A DNA stretch of 15,579 nucleotides from RGIG8748 sp045578205 (GTDB lineage Bacteria; Bacillota; Clostridia; UMGS1810), in NCBI GenBank assembly GCA_045578205.1, contig JAZNJU010000091.1, positions 1-15,579 of the forward strand. The letters run 5' to 3'. Both the position numbers and the translations under genes were made by a program. Numbering within the stretch: position 1 is the first letter of the stretch; the number at the start of each line of letters is the position of its first letter. Shown in pieces: positions 1 through 7,480 of the stretch. The notes beneath the pieces are model-generated. The model saw nothing but the letters and a program-made list of their open reading frames with translations, did no database searches and had not been told where the DNA came from.

Positions 1-138
1 GTTGTTGCAATAGGTGCATCGCTTTTTACTATACACTCAAGCGCTATTAAAGCAGGACTTATATGCGCATCGGTGTTTCCTCTTCTGCTTGCAATCGGAG
101 TTTGGATGACAATGCGAATTCGGAGAAAGGAAAACTAA
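1..138 (+). CDS. C-terminal fragment of a membrane protein (5' end outside window)
   Basis: Frame 1 is open from the first base to a TAA at 136-138 and gives the last 45 residues of a protein. The fragment is strongly hydrophobic: a small-residue and aliphatic stretch runs through about residues 1-38, including a likely membrane helix ending near VWMTM. It finishes in a positively charged tail (RIRRKEN), as expected for a cytoplasmic C-terminus following a last transmembrane helix. It is therefore probably an integral membrane protein, such as a transporter, but the fragment carries no family signature and I do not assign one. A hairpin overlapping the stop codon suggests this is the last gene of its unit. 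Confidence 0.7.
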   Translation, partial: VVAIGASLFTIHSSAIKAGLICASVFPLLLAIGVWMTMRIRRKEN

Positions 139-165
139 AACCACTCTCTTTTTGAGGAGTGGTTT
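138..165 (+). terminator. Hairpin after the partial membrane-protein gene, probable weak terminator
   Basis: A perfect 9-bp stem is visible: AAACCACTC at 138-146 pairs with GAGTGGTTT at 157-165 around a 10-nt loop. Only three T residues follow the stem, so it is weaker than a textbook intrinsic terminator. Its place directly after a stop codon and before a good promoter favours that role. Confidence 0.55.
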
Positions 166-206
166 CGCAATTATAGGATAAAATGTAAATAATTACTTTG
201 TTTGGA

Positions 207-246
207 TTGCAAATCTTGTTATTATGTTGTATAATGAGTGTATAAT
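207..246 (+). promoter_or_regulatory. Sigma-A promoter upstream of the aldo/keto reductase gene
   Basis: TTGCAA at 207-212 and a consensus TATAAT at 230-235 are separated by 17 nt. A second consensus TATAAT lies at 241-246 and could pair with TTGTTA at 216-221 (19-nt spacer), so two closely spaced start sites are possible. The promoter sits 40-80 nt before the start codon at 287 and may drive several of the genes that follow. Confidence 0.72.
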
Positions 247-286
247 TTTAAAGTTCTTGTACAGCAAGTTTTACGGAGGATAATAT

Positions 287-1225
287 ATGAGATATTCCGA
301 TTGTTTTGGAAGAAAAAGTTCAAGGATAATTTTGGGAACTGCATATTTTGGTGACGGAATAAAAAGAGAAGATGCTTTTCTGATGATGGACAAATTCCGT
401 GAAATGGGCGGAACACATATCGACACGGCAAGACTTTATTCAGACGGCAAGTCAGAGGAAATTGTCGGTCAGTGGATTGCGTCAAGGTGCGCAGACGAAA
501 TGATTGTCTCCACAAAAGGCGGATATTATGATGAAGATTCAGGGGAGACACAAAGAATAAATGAGCACGATATACGCTGTGATATTGAGGAAAGCCTCAG
601 GGCACTTAAACGGGATACGATAGAATTTTACTGGCTTCACAAAGACGCTGAAAATACACCTGCAGAAGAAATAATCGACATGATGAACAATTTTGTCAAA
701 TCGGGAAAAATAGTCAGATTCGGAGCATCAAACTGGACGTCGGAGCGAATCGATAAAGCAAATAAATATGCCTTGAAAAACGGACTTTCAGGTTTTTCGG
801 CAAGTCAGATACGTTTCAATCCTGCATACTGCCTTGGTGAAAGAACAGGTCTTGTAGGAATGGATTTTGATGAATTTGAATTCTATAAGAAAAATAATTT
901 GCCCGTTGTTGCATATTCTTCACAGGCAAAAGGATTCTTTTCAAAAATGGCAGAATTCGGAGAAGGTGCACTTTCCGAGAAAGCAAAAAAACGTTATTTA
1001 TGCCCCGAAAATATAAATCGGCTTGAAATTTTGAAAGAATTGTCGCGAAAATACGGTGTAAGCATTGCATCAATAATCTGCGGTGCATTTTGCAGTTTTG
1101 AAATACCCGAGGTATTTCCCGTGATTGGAGGAAGCCGTTTGGAGCAAATTCAGGATTCTCTTGGCGGTGCTGATATAAAAATTGAGAAAGATGAACTTGC
1201 AAATGTTTTTAAATTCAACATCTGA
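287..1225 (+). CDS. Aldo/keto reductase family oxidoreductase
   Basis: This 312-residue protein has the length and motifs of an NAD(P)H-dependent aldo/keto reductase, a soluble (beta/alpha)8-barrel that reduces aldehydes and ketones to alcohols. The four catalytic residues of the family are visible: Asp46 and Tyr51 in HIDTARLY, Lys77 in STKGG, and His118 in YWLHKD. The motifs RFGASNW (144-150) and VIGGS (279-283) match the conserved barrel and cofactor-binding segments. The start is set by GGAGG at 275-279, 7 nt before the ATG. It is the first gene after the promoter at 207-246, and ktrB follows after 32 nt. The substrate cannot be predicted from the sequence. The enzyme assignment is firm; any link to potassium uptake rests only on neighbourhood. 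Confidence 0.92.
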   Translation: MRYSDCFGRKSSRIILGTAYFGDGIKREDAFLMMDKFREMGGTHIDTARLYSDGKSEEIVGQWIASRCADEMIVSTKGGYYDEDSGETQRINEHDIRCDIEESLRALKRDTIEFYWLHKDAENTPAEEIIDMMNNFVKSGKIVRFGASNWTSERIDKANKYALKNGLSGFSASQIRFNPAYCLGERTGLVGMDFDEFEFYKKNNLPVVAYSSQAKGFFSKMAEFGEGALSEKAKKRYLCPENINRLEILKELSRKYGVSIASIICGAFCSFEIPEVFPVIGGSRLEQIQDSLGGADIKIEKDELANVFKFNI

Positions 1226-1257
1226 TTTGGTTAAAGTTTCAAAACGGAGGATTTAAA

Positions 1258-2607
1258 ATGAGAAAATTACTAAAGCGTTTATCATCCATACAAGTGATTA
1301 TGCTGGCTTTTTTTCTGGTAATACTTGTAGGCAGTGCGCTTTTGAGTCTGCCGGTTAGTTCTGCAGACGGAAAACCGGTATCGTACACGGATGCACTTTT
1401 CACTTCCACAACAGCAACTTGCGTTACGGGACTTGTGACCTTGCCGACAGTGAGCACATGGAGCGTCTTTGGACAGATTGTCATCCTTTGCTTGATTCAG
1501 ATTGGTGGGTTGGGAGTTATAACTGTTATTGCCGGACTTATGATATTTTTTCATAAAAAGATAGATTTTTCCGATAGGATTTTAATCAGCGAGTCTTTTA
1601 ACTTAAGTTCACTCGGCGGCATTGTTAAGTTCATAAAAAAAGTCATAATACTCTCATTAATAATCGAACTTGCAGGAGCGCTTTTGTATATGACGGTGTT
1701 TGTGCCGGAATTCGGAGCAAAAGGAATCTGGATATCTGTTTTTACTTCCGTTTCCGCATTTTGCAATGCAGGTATAGATATAATCGGGGAGAACAGTTTG
1801 TGCGACTATGCCTTAAATCCTATTGTAAACATAACCACAATGTTCCTTATAATTTTGGGAGGTATAGGTTTTGTGGTACTGTTTGATTTGGAGAAGATGC
1901 TTAGAAATAAAAAGCGAAGACATCTGCGGTTTCTTGGTTTACATAGCAAAATTGTGATTGGCATAACACTTTTTCTCATAATTTCGGGAGCAGTTCTATT
2001 CTATTTATTTGAATATGACAATCCCGCTACAATGCAAGCAAACTCTTTACCTCAGAAGATTATGCTCTCGTTGTTCCAGTCGGTAACCGCAAGAACAGCG
2101 GGATTTGCAACGATACCGCAGGAAAACCTTACGCCCGCATCAGCATTTGTAACTATTCTTTTGATGTTTGTCGGCGGTTCTCCAATCGGAACAGCAGGCG
2201 GCATAAAGACCGTAACTTTGTTTGTGCTTGTCATAAGTACTGCATCGGTTATTAAGAACAAAAGAACGGCAGATGCGTTTGGCAGGCAAATATCTGTGGA
2301 CATAATCAAAAAATCCATTGCGGTATTTATGACATCATTTTTGATTGTGATGATTTCAACTCTGCTGATTTTGGTGTTTGAAAACGGAAGTTTTCTTGAT
2401 GTGATGTACGAAACGGTCAGTGCCACGGCAACAGTAGGACTTACACGAAATTTCACTTCAGCGTTGGGAACTGCAGGAAAATATATTATCATCATTGCAA
2501 TGTATCTTGGCAGAGTGGGACCGATATCACTGGCTTTGGCATTTAGTTTAAATAAGAGCAGAGAAAATTCAATTATAAATCCTGTTGAGGAAATATACGT
2601 GGGTTAG
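1258..2607 (+). CDS. ktrB: KtrB/TrkH-family potassium uptake channel subunit
   Basis: This 449-residue polytopic membrane protein is the ion-conducting subunit of a Ktr-type potassium (sodium-dependent in studied members) uptake system. It shows four repeated membrane-pore-membrane units, each with a degenerate selectivity-filter glycine motif: TATCVTGL at 52-59, VSAFCNAGI at 165-173, VTARTAGF at 276-283 and VSATATVGL at 387-395. The glycine-rich segment GGSPIGTAGGIKT (306-318) matches the gating loop of the third unit. The length is typical of KtrB and shorter than most TrkH proteins. GGAGG at about 1246-1250 precedes the ATG. The gene for its cytoplasmic regulator KtrA begins 11 nt downstream, and the KtrA ribosome site overlaps this stop codon, so the two are probably translationally coupled. 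I saw no c-di-AMP riboswitch upstream. Confidence 0.95.
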   Translation: MRKLLKRLSSIQVIMLAFFLVILVGSALLSLPVSSADGKPVSYTDALFTSTTATCVTGLVTLPTVSTWSVFGQIVILCLIQIGGLGVITVIAGLMIFFHKKIDFSDRILISESFNLSSLGGIVKFIKKVIILSLIIELAGALLYMTVFVPEFGAKGIWISVFTSVSAFCNAGIDIIGENSLCDYALNPIVNITTMFLIILGGIGFVVLFDLEKMLRNKKRRHLRFLGLHSKIVIGITLFLIISGAVLFYLFEYDNPATMQANSLPQKIMLSLFQSVTARTAGFATIPQENLTPASAFVTILLMFVGGSPIGTAGGIKTVTLFVLVISTASVIKNKRTADAFGRQISVDIIKKSIAVFMTSFLIVMISTLLILVFENGSFLDVMYETVSATATVGLTRNFTSALGTAGKYIIIIAMYLGRVGPISLALAFSLNKSRENSIINPVEEIYVG

Positions 2608-2610
2608 GAG
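2606..2610 (+). promoter_or_regulatory. Ribosome binding site that fixes the ktrA start
   Basis: AGGAG lies 8 nt before ATG 2619 and overlaps the ktrB TAG stop (2605-2607). The upstream in-frame GTG at 2610 begins on the last base of this site and so cannot be its start. Confidence 0.8.
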
Positions 2611-2618
2611 TGTTTGAA

Positions 2619-3269
2619 ATGAGTATTAACAAAAGTTATGCTGTTTTCGGGCTTGGCAGATACGGAAGAAGTGTTGTTAAAGAATTGCTCGACAACGGTG
2701 CTACTGTGCTTGCGGTAGACAAAAACAGAAGAATTGTAGATGAATTGGCAGATGAAATACCAATTTGCAAGTGTGCGGACATAACCGAACCGGGTGTCAT
2801 TAAACAACTGGGTATTTCAAATGTGGATGTGGTTATCATATCTATGGCAGAGAACTTTGAAGCAAGCGTAATGGCGACTATGCTTTGCAAAGAAGCGGGC
2901 ATAAAGAAAGTCATTGTGAAATGTGCAAATGATTCCCATTGCAATATACTTCAAAAAATTGGCGCAGATGAAACTGTTTTGCCCGAAAGAGAAGCAGGCG
3001 TGCGTCTTGCAAAAAACATCCTCAGTGCGGGATTTATCGATATTGCCGATATATCAGACGATATCTCAGTTCTGGAACTGGACATAAAACGCGAATGGAT
3101 AGGAAAAACTCTTAAGGAACTGGAATTAAGGAAAAAATACAATATAAATGTAATGGCTTTCAAAAAAGACGACAAAATTGATGTTGCCTTAAATCCCGAT
3201 GAAGTTATGAGTTCGGATATGAAGATGATTGTTATGGCAAACAGAAATGAATTGAGACGTATAAAATAG
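2619..3269 (+). CDS. ktrA: KtrA/TrkA-family potassium channel regulatory subunit (RCK protein)
   Basis: This 216-residue cytoplasmic protein is the nucleotide-binding regulator of KtrB; in studied systems it forms an octameric ring that gates the channel. An N-terminal RCK_N (TrkA-N) Rossmann domain covers about residues 5-125. It has the dinucleotide motif GLGRYG at 11-16 and the acidic residue Asp34 at the end of strand 2 (VLAVDKN). An RCK_C domain follows at about 140-216, containing the pattern EWIGKTLKEL. The length matches KtrA of Bacillus-type systems rather than the doubled TrkA of Proteobacteria. I chose ATG 2619 over GTG 2610 because AGGAG at 2606-2610 is correctly spaced for the ATG. 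It is coupled to ktrB, 11 nt upstream. Confidence 0.95.
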   Translation: MSINKSYAVFGLGRYGRSVVKELLDNGATVLAVDKNRRIVDELADEIPICKCADITEPGVIKQLGISNVDVVIISMAENFEASVMATMLCKEAGIKKVIVKCANDSHCNILQKIGADETVLPEREAGVRLAKNILSAGFIDIADISDDISVLELDIKREWIGKTLKELELRKKYNINVMAFKKDDKIDVALNPDEVMSSDMKMIVMANRNELRRIK

Positions 3270-3312
3270 CACAATTTCAGAAATAAAATTTTCATTACAG
3301 GGAGATGTTTAT

Positions 3313-3657
3313 ATGTACAAAAAAGCAGAACAGTTAAAAACAGATGCAAAATTAAATGTGAGCGGCAAGGAAAAAATGTTCAAAACCAATCTTGCAGATT
3401 TTGACGGCTGGGACCCCAAAGTCAGACTTTTTTCCTTTGTACAGGTAAAACCGGGTGAAGAAGTGGAATACCATATGCACGCGGGTGAGAGCGAAACATT
3501 CTTTATTCTTTCGGGAAAAGGTATCTACAATGACAACGGAAACAAAGTTGAAGTGACCCCGGGAATGGTAACTTTTACTCCGTCGGGACAGGGCCACTCC
3601 ATCAAAAATACCGGTGATGAAATGCTTGCATTTATCGCTCTTATTGTTGTTGAGTAA
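3313..3657 (+). CDS. Small single-domain cupin protein
   Basis: This 114-residue protein is a one-domain cupin, a small beta-barrel that usually binds a divalent metal. Both cupin motifs are intact. Motif 1 carries His54, His56 and Glu61 (YHMHAGESE) and ends at Gly68. Motif 2 runs from Gly84 through Pro90 and Gly92 to His95 (QGHSIKN). These four residues (two His, one Glu, one His) form the classic metal site. A ribosome site (GGGAGATG) precedes the ATG. It starts 43 nt after ktrA with no convincing promoter in the gap, so it may be co-transcribed with ktrBA. Single-domain cupins range from isomerases to small-molecule sensors, and nothing here identifies the ligand. Confidence 0.88.
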   Translation: MYKKAEQLKTDAKLNVSGKEKMFKTNLADFDGWDPKVRLFSFVQVKPGEEVEYHMHAGESETFFILSGKGIYNDNGNKVEVTPGMVTFTPSGQGHSIKNTGDEMLAFIALIVVE

Positions 3658-3670
3658 GGCTGGTTATAAT
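3641..3670 (+). promoter_or_regulatory. Possible weak promoter for the ferritin/VIT gene
   Basis: A consensus -10 TATAAT lies at 3665-3670, 23 nt before the start codon. The best -35 candidates, TTATTG at 3641-3646 (18-nt spacer) or TATTGT at 3642-3647 (17 nt), match poorly and lie inside the cupin gene. This is a minor internal promoter at most. Confidence 0.3.
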
Positions 3671-3681
3671 TACATATTTAC

Positions 3682-3689
3682 GAGGTGAT
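3682..3689 (+). promoter_or_regulatory. Strong ribosome binding site that points to a TTG start
   Basis: GAGGTGAT is an 8-nt match to the anti-Shine-Dalgarno complement and lies 4 nt before TTG 3694. The alternative in-frame GTG start at 3685 is itself part of this site, so initiation there is unlikely. Confidence 0.7.
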
Positions 3690-3693
3690 AGAA

Positions 3694-4575
3694 TTGGTAA
3701 AAGAACTGTCAAAAAAAGCACTTGAAGTGATAAAGAAAATGCAACAGAACGAACTTACGGAAAGTGTAATCTACAGAGAAATTGCAAAATTTGCAAAAGG
3801 CGAGGAAAACAGGAAAACCCTTATACGTCTTGCAGATGAAGAAAGAGCACACTACGAAATATGGAAAAACTACACAGGAATAGATATGAAACCTCAAAAG
3901 GGAAAAATACTAAGATTCAAATTTATAGCCCGTGTGCTTGGTTTCACTTTTGCGGTGAAACTTATGGAAAACGGTGAGGAGGCATCGCAGAGGGAGTATG
4001 CCATACTTGCCGATGAAGTGGAAGAAAGCATCACCATAAAAGAACAGGAAACCGAACATGAAGAATCACTCCTGGCTATGCTGGATGAGAAAAGACTTCA
4101 GTATGTCGGAAGTATGGTTCTTGGAATGAACGATGCTCTCGTTGAACTTACGGGATCACTTGCAGGATTTACCTTTGCTATGCAAAACACACGTCTCATA
4201 GCGCTTTCCGGTCTTATAATGGGAATTTCCGCAACTTTCTCAATGGCTTCCAGCGAATTCCTTGCGGCAAAGAGCGAGGGCAGGACCGATGCTTTCAAAT
4301 CTTGCAGTTACACGGGTATTGCATATTTAATTACCGTTGCGCTCCTTGTGACTCCGTATTTGCTTTTCAATAATTCAGGTTACATGTATGCTCTTTTTTC
4401 CATGATTGCTATTGTTGTGCTCATTATTGCAGGATTTACATACTATATTTCCGTTGCAAAGGGCGAGAGGTTCAAACCGAGATTTTGGGAAATGACCCTC
4501 ATAAGTGTGGGTGTAGCACTTGTGTCCTTTGTTGTGGGTATACTTGCAAAGCAGTTTTTGGGTGTAGATCTTTAA
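3694..4575 (+). CDS. Ferritin-like domain fused to a VIT1/CCC1-family iron transporter domain
   Basis: The predicted protein of 293 residues has two parts. The N-terminal ~135 residues form a rubrerythrin-like four-helix bundle with di-iron ligand candidates Glu23, Glu50 and His53 (EERAH), Glu95 or Glu96, and Glu119 with His122 (ETEH). The C-terminal part (about 138-293) is a VIT/CCC1 membrane domain with the signatures GMNDALVELTGSLAG (145 region) and MASSEFLAAKSE (184-195), followed by three hydrophobic helices. The architecture resembles MbfA-type membrane ferritins, which move iron or manganese across the membrane. I prefer TTG 3694 to GTG 3685 because GAGGTGAT at 3682-3689 overlaps the GTG. 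The AraC-type gene follows after 16 nt. Transport direction and metal are inferred from the family only. Confidence 0.88.
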   Translation: MVKELSKKALEVIKKMQQNELTESVIYREIAKFAKGEENRKTLIRLADEERAHYEIWKNYTGIDMKPQKGKILRFKFIARVLGFTFAVKLMENGEEASQREYAILADEVEESITIKEQETEHEESLLAMLDEKRLQYVGSMVLGMNDALVELTGSLAGFTFAMQNTRLIALSGLIMGISATFSMASSEFLAAKSEGRTDAFKSCSYTGIAYLITVALLVTPYLLFNNSGYMYALFSMIAIVVLIIAGFTYYISVAKGERFKPRFWEMTLISVGVALVSFVVGILAKQFLGVDL

Positions 4576-4591
4576 TCGGGGTGATAATATT

Positions 4592-5386
4592 ATGAAATCA
4601 TACGGCATATGGCAGAACATAACCGAACACCCATCAAGTGTGAATTTTCAACTCCATGTGCACGACGGATACGAAATATATCTCTTCCTTGAGGGGGATT
4701 CCAAGTATGTCATCGAAGAAAACACCTATGACCTTGAGCCGGGCGATATTGTAATCATAAGAAAAAACCAACTTCACAGAGTGTATCACAAGAGCAATAA
4801 ACGCTATAACAGAATTGTTATCAACCTTTCGCCGGAATTTTTCGAGGGTGAATGTGCAAAGTATGAAGAACAGTTTACAAATCCCGAGAGATATCCCGGA
4901 AACAAGATAGATGCAAAAACAGTACGGACAAGCGGTATCTACGATGCCATAATGCGTCTCAAAAAGTATTCAGAGGATTTCCAATGCAAGGATACTTTGA
5001 TTGTAAAATGTATTATAATAGAACTTCTGCATCTTATGGACAATGCCAAACTCTTTTCCGAGTCAACGATAGGCAATGCCCAGTTAAGGCAGATAATAGA
5101 ATACATAAACAAAAACTATACAAGCGACATTTCCCTGGATGAAATAGAGAAGAAATTCTTTATATCAAAATATCACCTTTGTCACATTTTTCCGGGTGCC
5201 ACGGGTCTTACTGTGTACCAGTACATCACAAAAAAACGTCTGGCATATGCAAGGGAACTTATAAAAACAGGTATGTCAATAGGTGATTCCGCCGAAAAGT
5301 CGGGATTTAACAATTATTCATCATTCTACAGGGCATATGTCAATGAATACGGCGATACTCCCCAGAATGACAAGAAAAAGGTGTAA
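4592..5386 (+). CDS. AraC-family transcriptional regulator with N-terminal cupin sensor domain
   Basis: This 264-residue protein has an AraC-type ligand-binding cupin domain at about residues 10-85 (HVHDGYEI with His22, His24 and Glu28; LEPGDIVII at 48-56; His62). A C-terminal pair of helix-turn-helix motifs follows, at about 180-201 (SLDEIEKKFFISKYHL) and 228-250 (MSIGDSAEKSGFNNYSSFYRAY). This is the layout of AraC regulators that sense sugars or related metabolites and activate adjacent genes. The end of the second domain is slightly divergent, with GDTPQ in place of the usual G.SP..YR and a short tail of lysines. A GGGGTGAT ribosome site precedes the ATG. It lies 16 nt after the VIT gene but directly before the promoter of the uronate operon at 5440, which is its likeliest target (inference). 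Confidence 0.92.
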   Translation: MKSYGIWQNITEHPSSVNFQLHVHDGYEIYLFLEGDSKYVIEENTYDLEPGDIVIIRKNQLHRVYHKSNKRYNRIVINLSPEFFEGECAKYEEQFTNPERYPGNKIDAKTVRTSGIYDAIMRLKKYSEDFQCKDTLIVKCIIIELLHLMDNAKLFSESTIGNAQLRQIIEYINKNYTSDISLDEIEKKFFISKYHLCHIFPGATGLTVYQYITKKRLAYARELIKTGMSIGDSAEKSGFNNYSSFYRAYVNEYGDTPQNDKKKV

Positions 5387-5415
5387 AACACTTGTAAATT
5401 TAACTGCAAGGTGTT
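5387..5415 (+). repeat. Imperfect inverted repeat over the LUD-uxaC promoter, possible operator
   Basis: AACACTTG at 5387-5394 is the inverse of CAAGGTGTT at 5407-5415 except for one extra base. The arms overlap the -35 hexamer and touch the -10. An overlapping short palindrome, GTGT-AAA-ACAC, occupies 5381-5391. An operator for the adjacent AraC-family regulator or another protein is possible but unproven. Confidence 0.35.
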
Positions 5416-5420
5416 AGAAT
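5392..5420 (+). promoter_or_regulatory. Sigma-A promoter of the LUD-uxaC-amidohydrolase operon
   Basis: TTGTAA at 5392-5397 and TAGAAT at 5415-5420 are separated by exactly 17 nt, 20 nt before the start codon at 5440. It starts a new transcription unit right after the AraC-family gene. The short leader of about 12 nt leaves no room for a riboswitch. Confidence 0.65.
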
Positions 5421-5439
5421 ACATAAGGAGGTTGAGACT

Positions 5440-6090
5440 ATGAGTATAGATATCAAAAAAACTATGGAAGCACTTGAAAGAAATAATATAAGCGCCTACT
5501 ATGCCAAGGATTGCAGTGAGGCTCTTGAAATTGCGCAAAGTATTGTAAAAGACGGCTCTGTTATATCCCATGGAGGCTCTGTAACACTTAAAGAGGCAGG
5601 ATTTATTGAACTTTTCAAAAGTGGAAAGTACACCTATCTGGACCGTTCTGCTCCGGGTCTTTCTCCCGCTGAAATTATGGATATATACCGCAAAACTTTT
5701 TCAGCAGATGCGTATTTCACAAGTTCAAATGCAGTTACCCAAAACGGAGAACTTTACAATGTGGACGGCAATTCAAACAGAGTTTCTGCCATGCTCTTCG
5801 GACCTGACAAGGTTGTAGTGGTTGTGGGAGTAAATAAGATTGTAGAAAATATAAAAGAAGCATCCGACAGGGTAAAGCGCCTTGCGGCTCCTCCCAACTG
5901 TGTCCGTTTGGACAAGAAGACTTACTGTGCGCAAACCGGCAAATGCGTAACATACGATAATCCCGATGCAGAATTTTGCAGCGGATGTGCAAGTGAAGAC
6001 AGAATTTGCTGTAATTACACCGTTATGTCAAAACAACGTACCAAAGGCAGAGTAAATGTTATAATAGTAAATGAAAAATTAGGATATTGA
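5440..6090 (+). CDS. LUD-domain protein (lactate-utilization-like, DUF162 family) with Cys-rich C-terminus
   Basis: This 216-residue protein carries a LUD domain of the kind found in LutC/LutB and in many stand-alone clostridial proteins of unknown role. The conserved features are SHGGSVTL at 43-50, NAVTQNGELYNVDG at 97-110, and GPDKVVVVVGVNKIV at 121-135. The tail has seven cysteines in CX5C, CX2C and CC spacing (Cys154, 163, 169, 180, 183, 190, 191), which suggests a bound metal or iron-sulphur site. No LutA or LutB partner lies nearby, so a lactate dehydrogenase complex role is not supported. An AAGGAGG ribosome site lies 8 nt before the ATG. uxaC follows after 13 nt, placing the protein in a uronate operon. 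The specific function is unknown. Confidence 0.85.
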   Translation: MSIDIKKTMEALERNNISAYYAKDCSEALEIAQSIVKDGSVISHGGSVTLKEAGFIELFKSGKYTYLDRSAPGLSPAEIMDIYRKTFSADAYFTSSNAVTQNGELYNVDGNSNRVSAMLFGPDKVVVVVGVNKIVENIKEASDRVKRLAAPPNCVRLDKKTYCAQTGKCVTYDNPDAEFCSGCASEDRICCNYTVMSKQRTKGRVNVIIVNEKLGY

Positions 6091-6103
6091 GGAGAATATT
6101 GAA

Positions 6104-7471
6104 ATGGGAATAATTAAAGATAATTTTATGATTACAAATAAAGTTGGGCAAAAACTCTATGATGATTTTGCAAAGGATATGCCCATAATAGACTATCATT
6201 GCCATCTTGTACCAAAGATGATTGCGGATGATTACCGCTTCAAAGATGCCTATGATCTGTTTCTCGGCGGTGACCACTACAAGTGGCGTCAGATGCGTTC
6301 TTTCGGTATAGACGAAGAATACATAACAGGTTCTCAAGACAGATATGAAAAGTGGGTTGGATTCTGCAAGGTAATGCCATATCTTATTGGAAATCCTCTC
6401 TATCACTGGACAGCACTTGAACTCAAAAGATATTTCGATATAGATAAGCCTTTAAATGAAGAAAATGCAAAAGAAATCTGGGACAAGGTAAATGACTGCC
6501 TCAAAGACGATAGTTTCTCGGCAAAATCACTCATAAGAAAGTCCAATGTGGAAATTATATGTACAACCGATGATCCTGCAGACGATTTGAAATATCACAT
6601 TCAACTTAAAAATGAGGGATTTGAAACCAAGGTTCTGCCAACGTTTCGTCCCGACAAACTTTCTAACATAGACAAAGAGGATTTCATTCCATACATAGAA
6701 GCAAACAGTCTTGATACCTATGACCGTCTTATGAACTGGATAGACGAAAGAATAAAATTCTTCCACGACAACGGATGCCGTCTTTCCGACCACGCTCTTG
6801 AGTATGTTCCTTTTGCTATTGGTGATGCCAAGGCGGTTTTTGACAAAAAGATTTCGGGCGCAACTCTCACGAGCGAAGATGTGGACGTTTTCAAAACCGC
6901 AGTTCTCAGAAGATGTGCCGAAAACTATGTAAAACTTGGATGGACAATGCAACTGCACATCGGAGCGCTTCGAAACAACAACAAAAGAATGTATGAAAAA
7001 CTCGGACCCGATACAGGTTTCGACTCCATAAACGACCTTTGCATTGCAGAAAAACTCTCTGCGTTTATGGGACATCTGGACTATGAAAATGTTCTTCCCA
7101 AAACTATACTTTATACTTTAAACCCCAAGGATAACTATGTGCTCGGTACAATGCTCGGAAACTTCCAGCAAGGTCCCACAGCCTCCAAGATACAATTTGG
7201 CTCCGGCTGGTGGTTCAACGACAACCGTGACGGTATGGTAGCGCAGATGCAGGCTCTGGGCAATCTGGGACTTCTGGGAAAATTCGTAGGTATGCTTACG
7301 GATTCAAGAAGTTTTGTGTCGTACCCCAGACACGAGTATTTCCGCAGAATACTCTGTAACCTCCTTGGAGGATGGGTAGAGAGCGGAGAATATCCCGAAG
7401 ATTATGATGCACTTGAAAAGATAGTCAAGGGTATTTGTTATAACAACGCAAAGGATTATTTTGGTTTTTAA
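6104..7471 (+). CDS. uxaC: Glucuronate (uronate) isomerase
   Basis: This 455-residue cytoplasmic enzyme is uronate isomerase, which interconverts D-glucuronate and D-fructuronate or D-galacturonate and D-tagaturonate, the first step in hexuronate breakdown. It is a member of the amidohydrolase superfamily. Characteristic segments are visible in order: the metal-binding HCHL (His32, His34), TTDDPADDL (154-162), LHIGALRNNN (284-293), GSGWWFNDNRDGM (366-378) and TDSRSF (399-404). Its length is close to the usual 465-470 residues and nothing essential appears to be missing. GAGGAG near 6090 serves the ATG. It is the middle gene of a tight three-gene unit (gaps of 13 and 9 nt). Other hexuronate genes (uxaA, uxaB, kdgK, kdgA) are not in this window, although a PfkB kinase lies 7 kb downstream. 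Confidence 0.96.
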   Translation: MGIIKDNFMITNKVGQKLYDDFAKDMPIIDYHCHLVPKMIADDYRFKDAYDLFLGGDHYKWRQMRSFGIDEEYITGSQDRYEKWVGFCKVMPYLIGNPLYHWTALELKRYFDIDKPLNEENAKEIWDKVNDCLKDDSFSAKSLIRKSNVEIICTTDDPADDLKYHIQLKNEGFETKVLPTFRPDKLSNIDKEDFIPYIEANSLDTYDRLMNWIDERIKFFHDNGCRLSDHALEYVPFAIGDAKAVFDKKISGATLTSEDVDVFKTAVLRRCAENYVKLGWTMQLHIGALRNNNKRMYEKLGPDTGFDSINDLCIAEKLSAFMGHLDYENVLPKTILYTLNPKDNYVLGTMLGNFQQGPTASKIQFGSGWWFNDNRDGMVAQMQALGNLGLLGKFVGMLTDSRSFVSYPRHEYFRRILCNLLGGWVESGEYPEDYDALEKIVKGICYNNAKDYFGF

Positions 7472-7480
7472 GGTGATACA

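Noticed and set aside
1226..1257. c-di-AMP riboswitch before ktrB
   Set aside because: The gap is only 32 nt and holds little beyond the ribosome site; no riboswitch could fit.
6527..7075. Long minus-strand open frame within uxaC
   Set aside because: uxaC is clearly the coding strand by its conserved motifs; the antisense frame is low-complexity and has no ribosome site.
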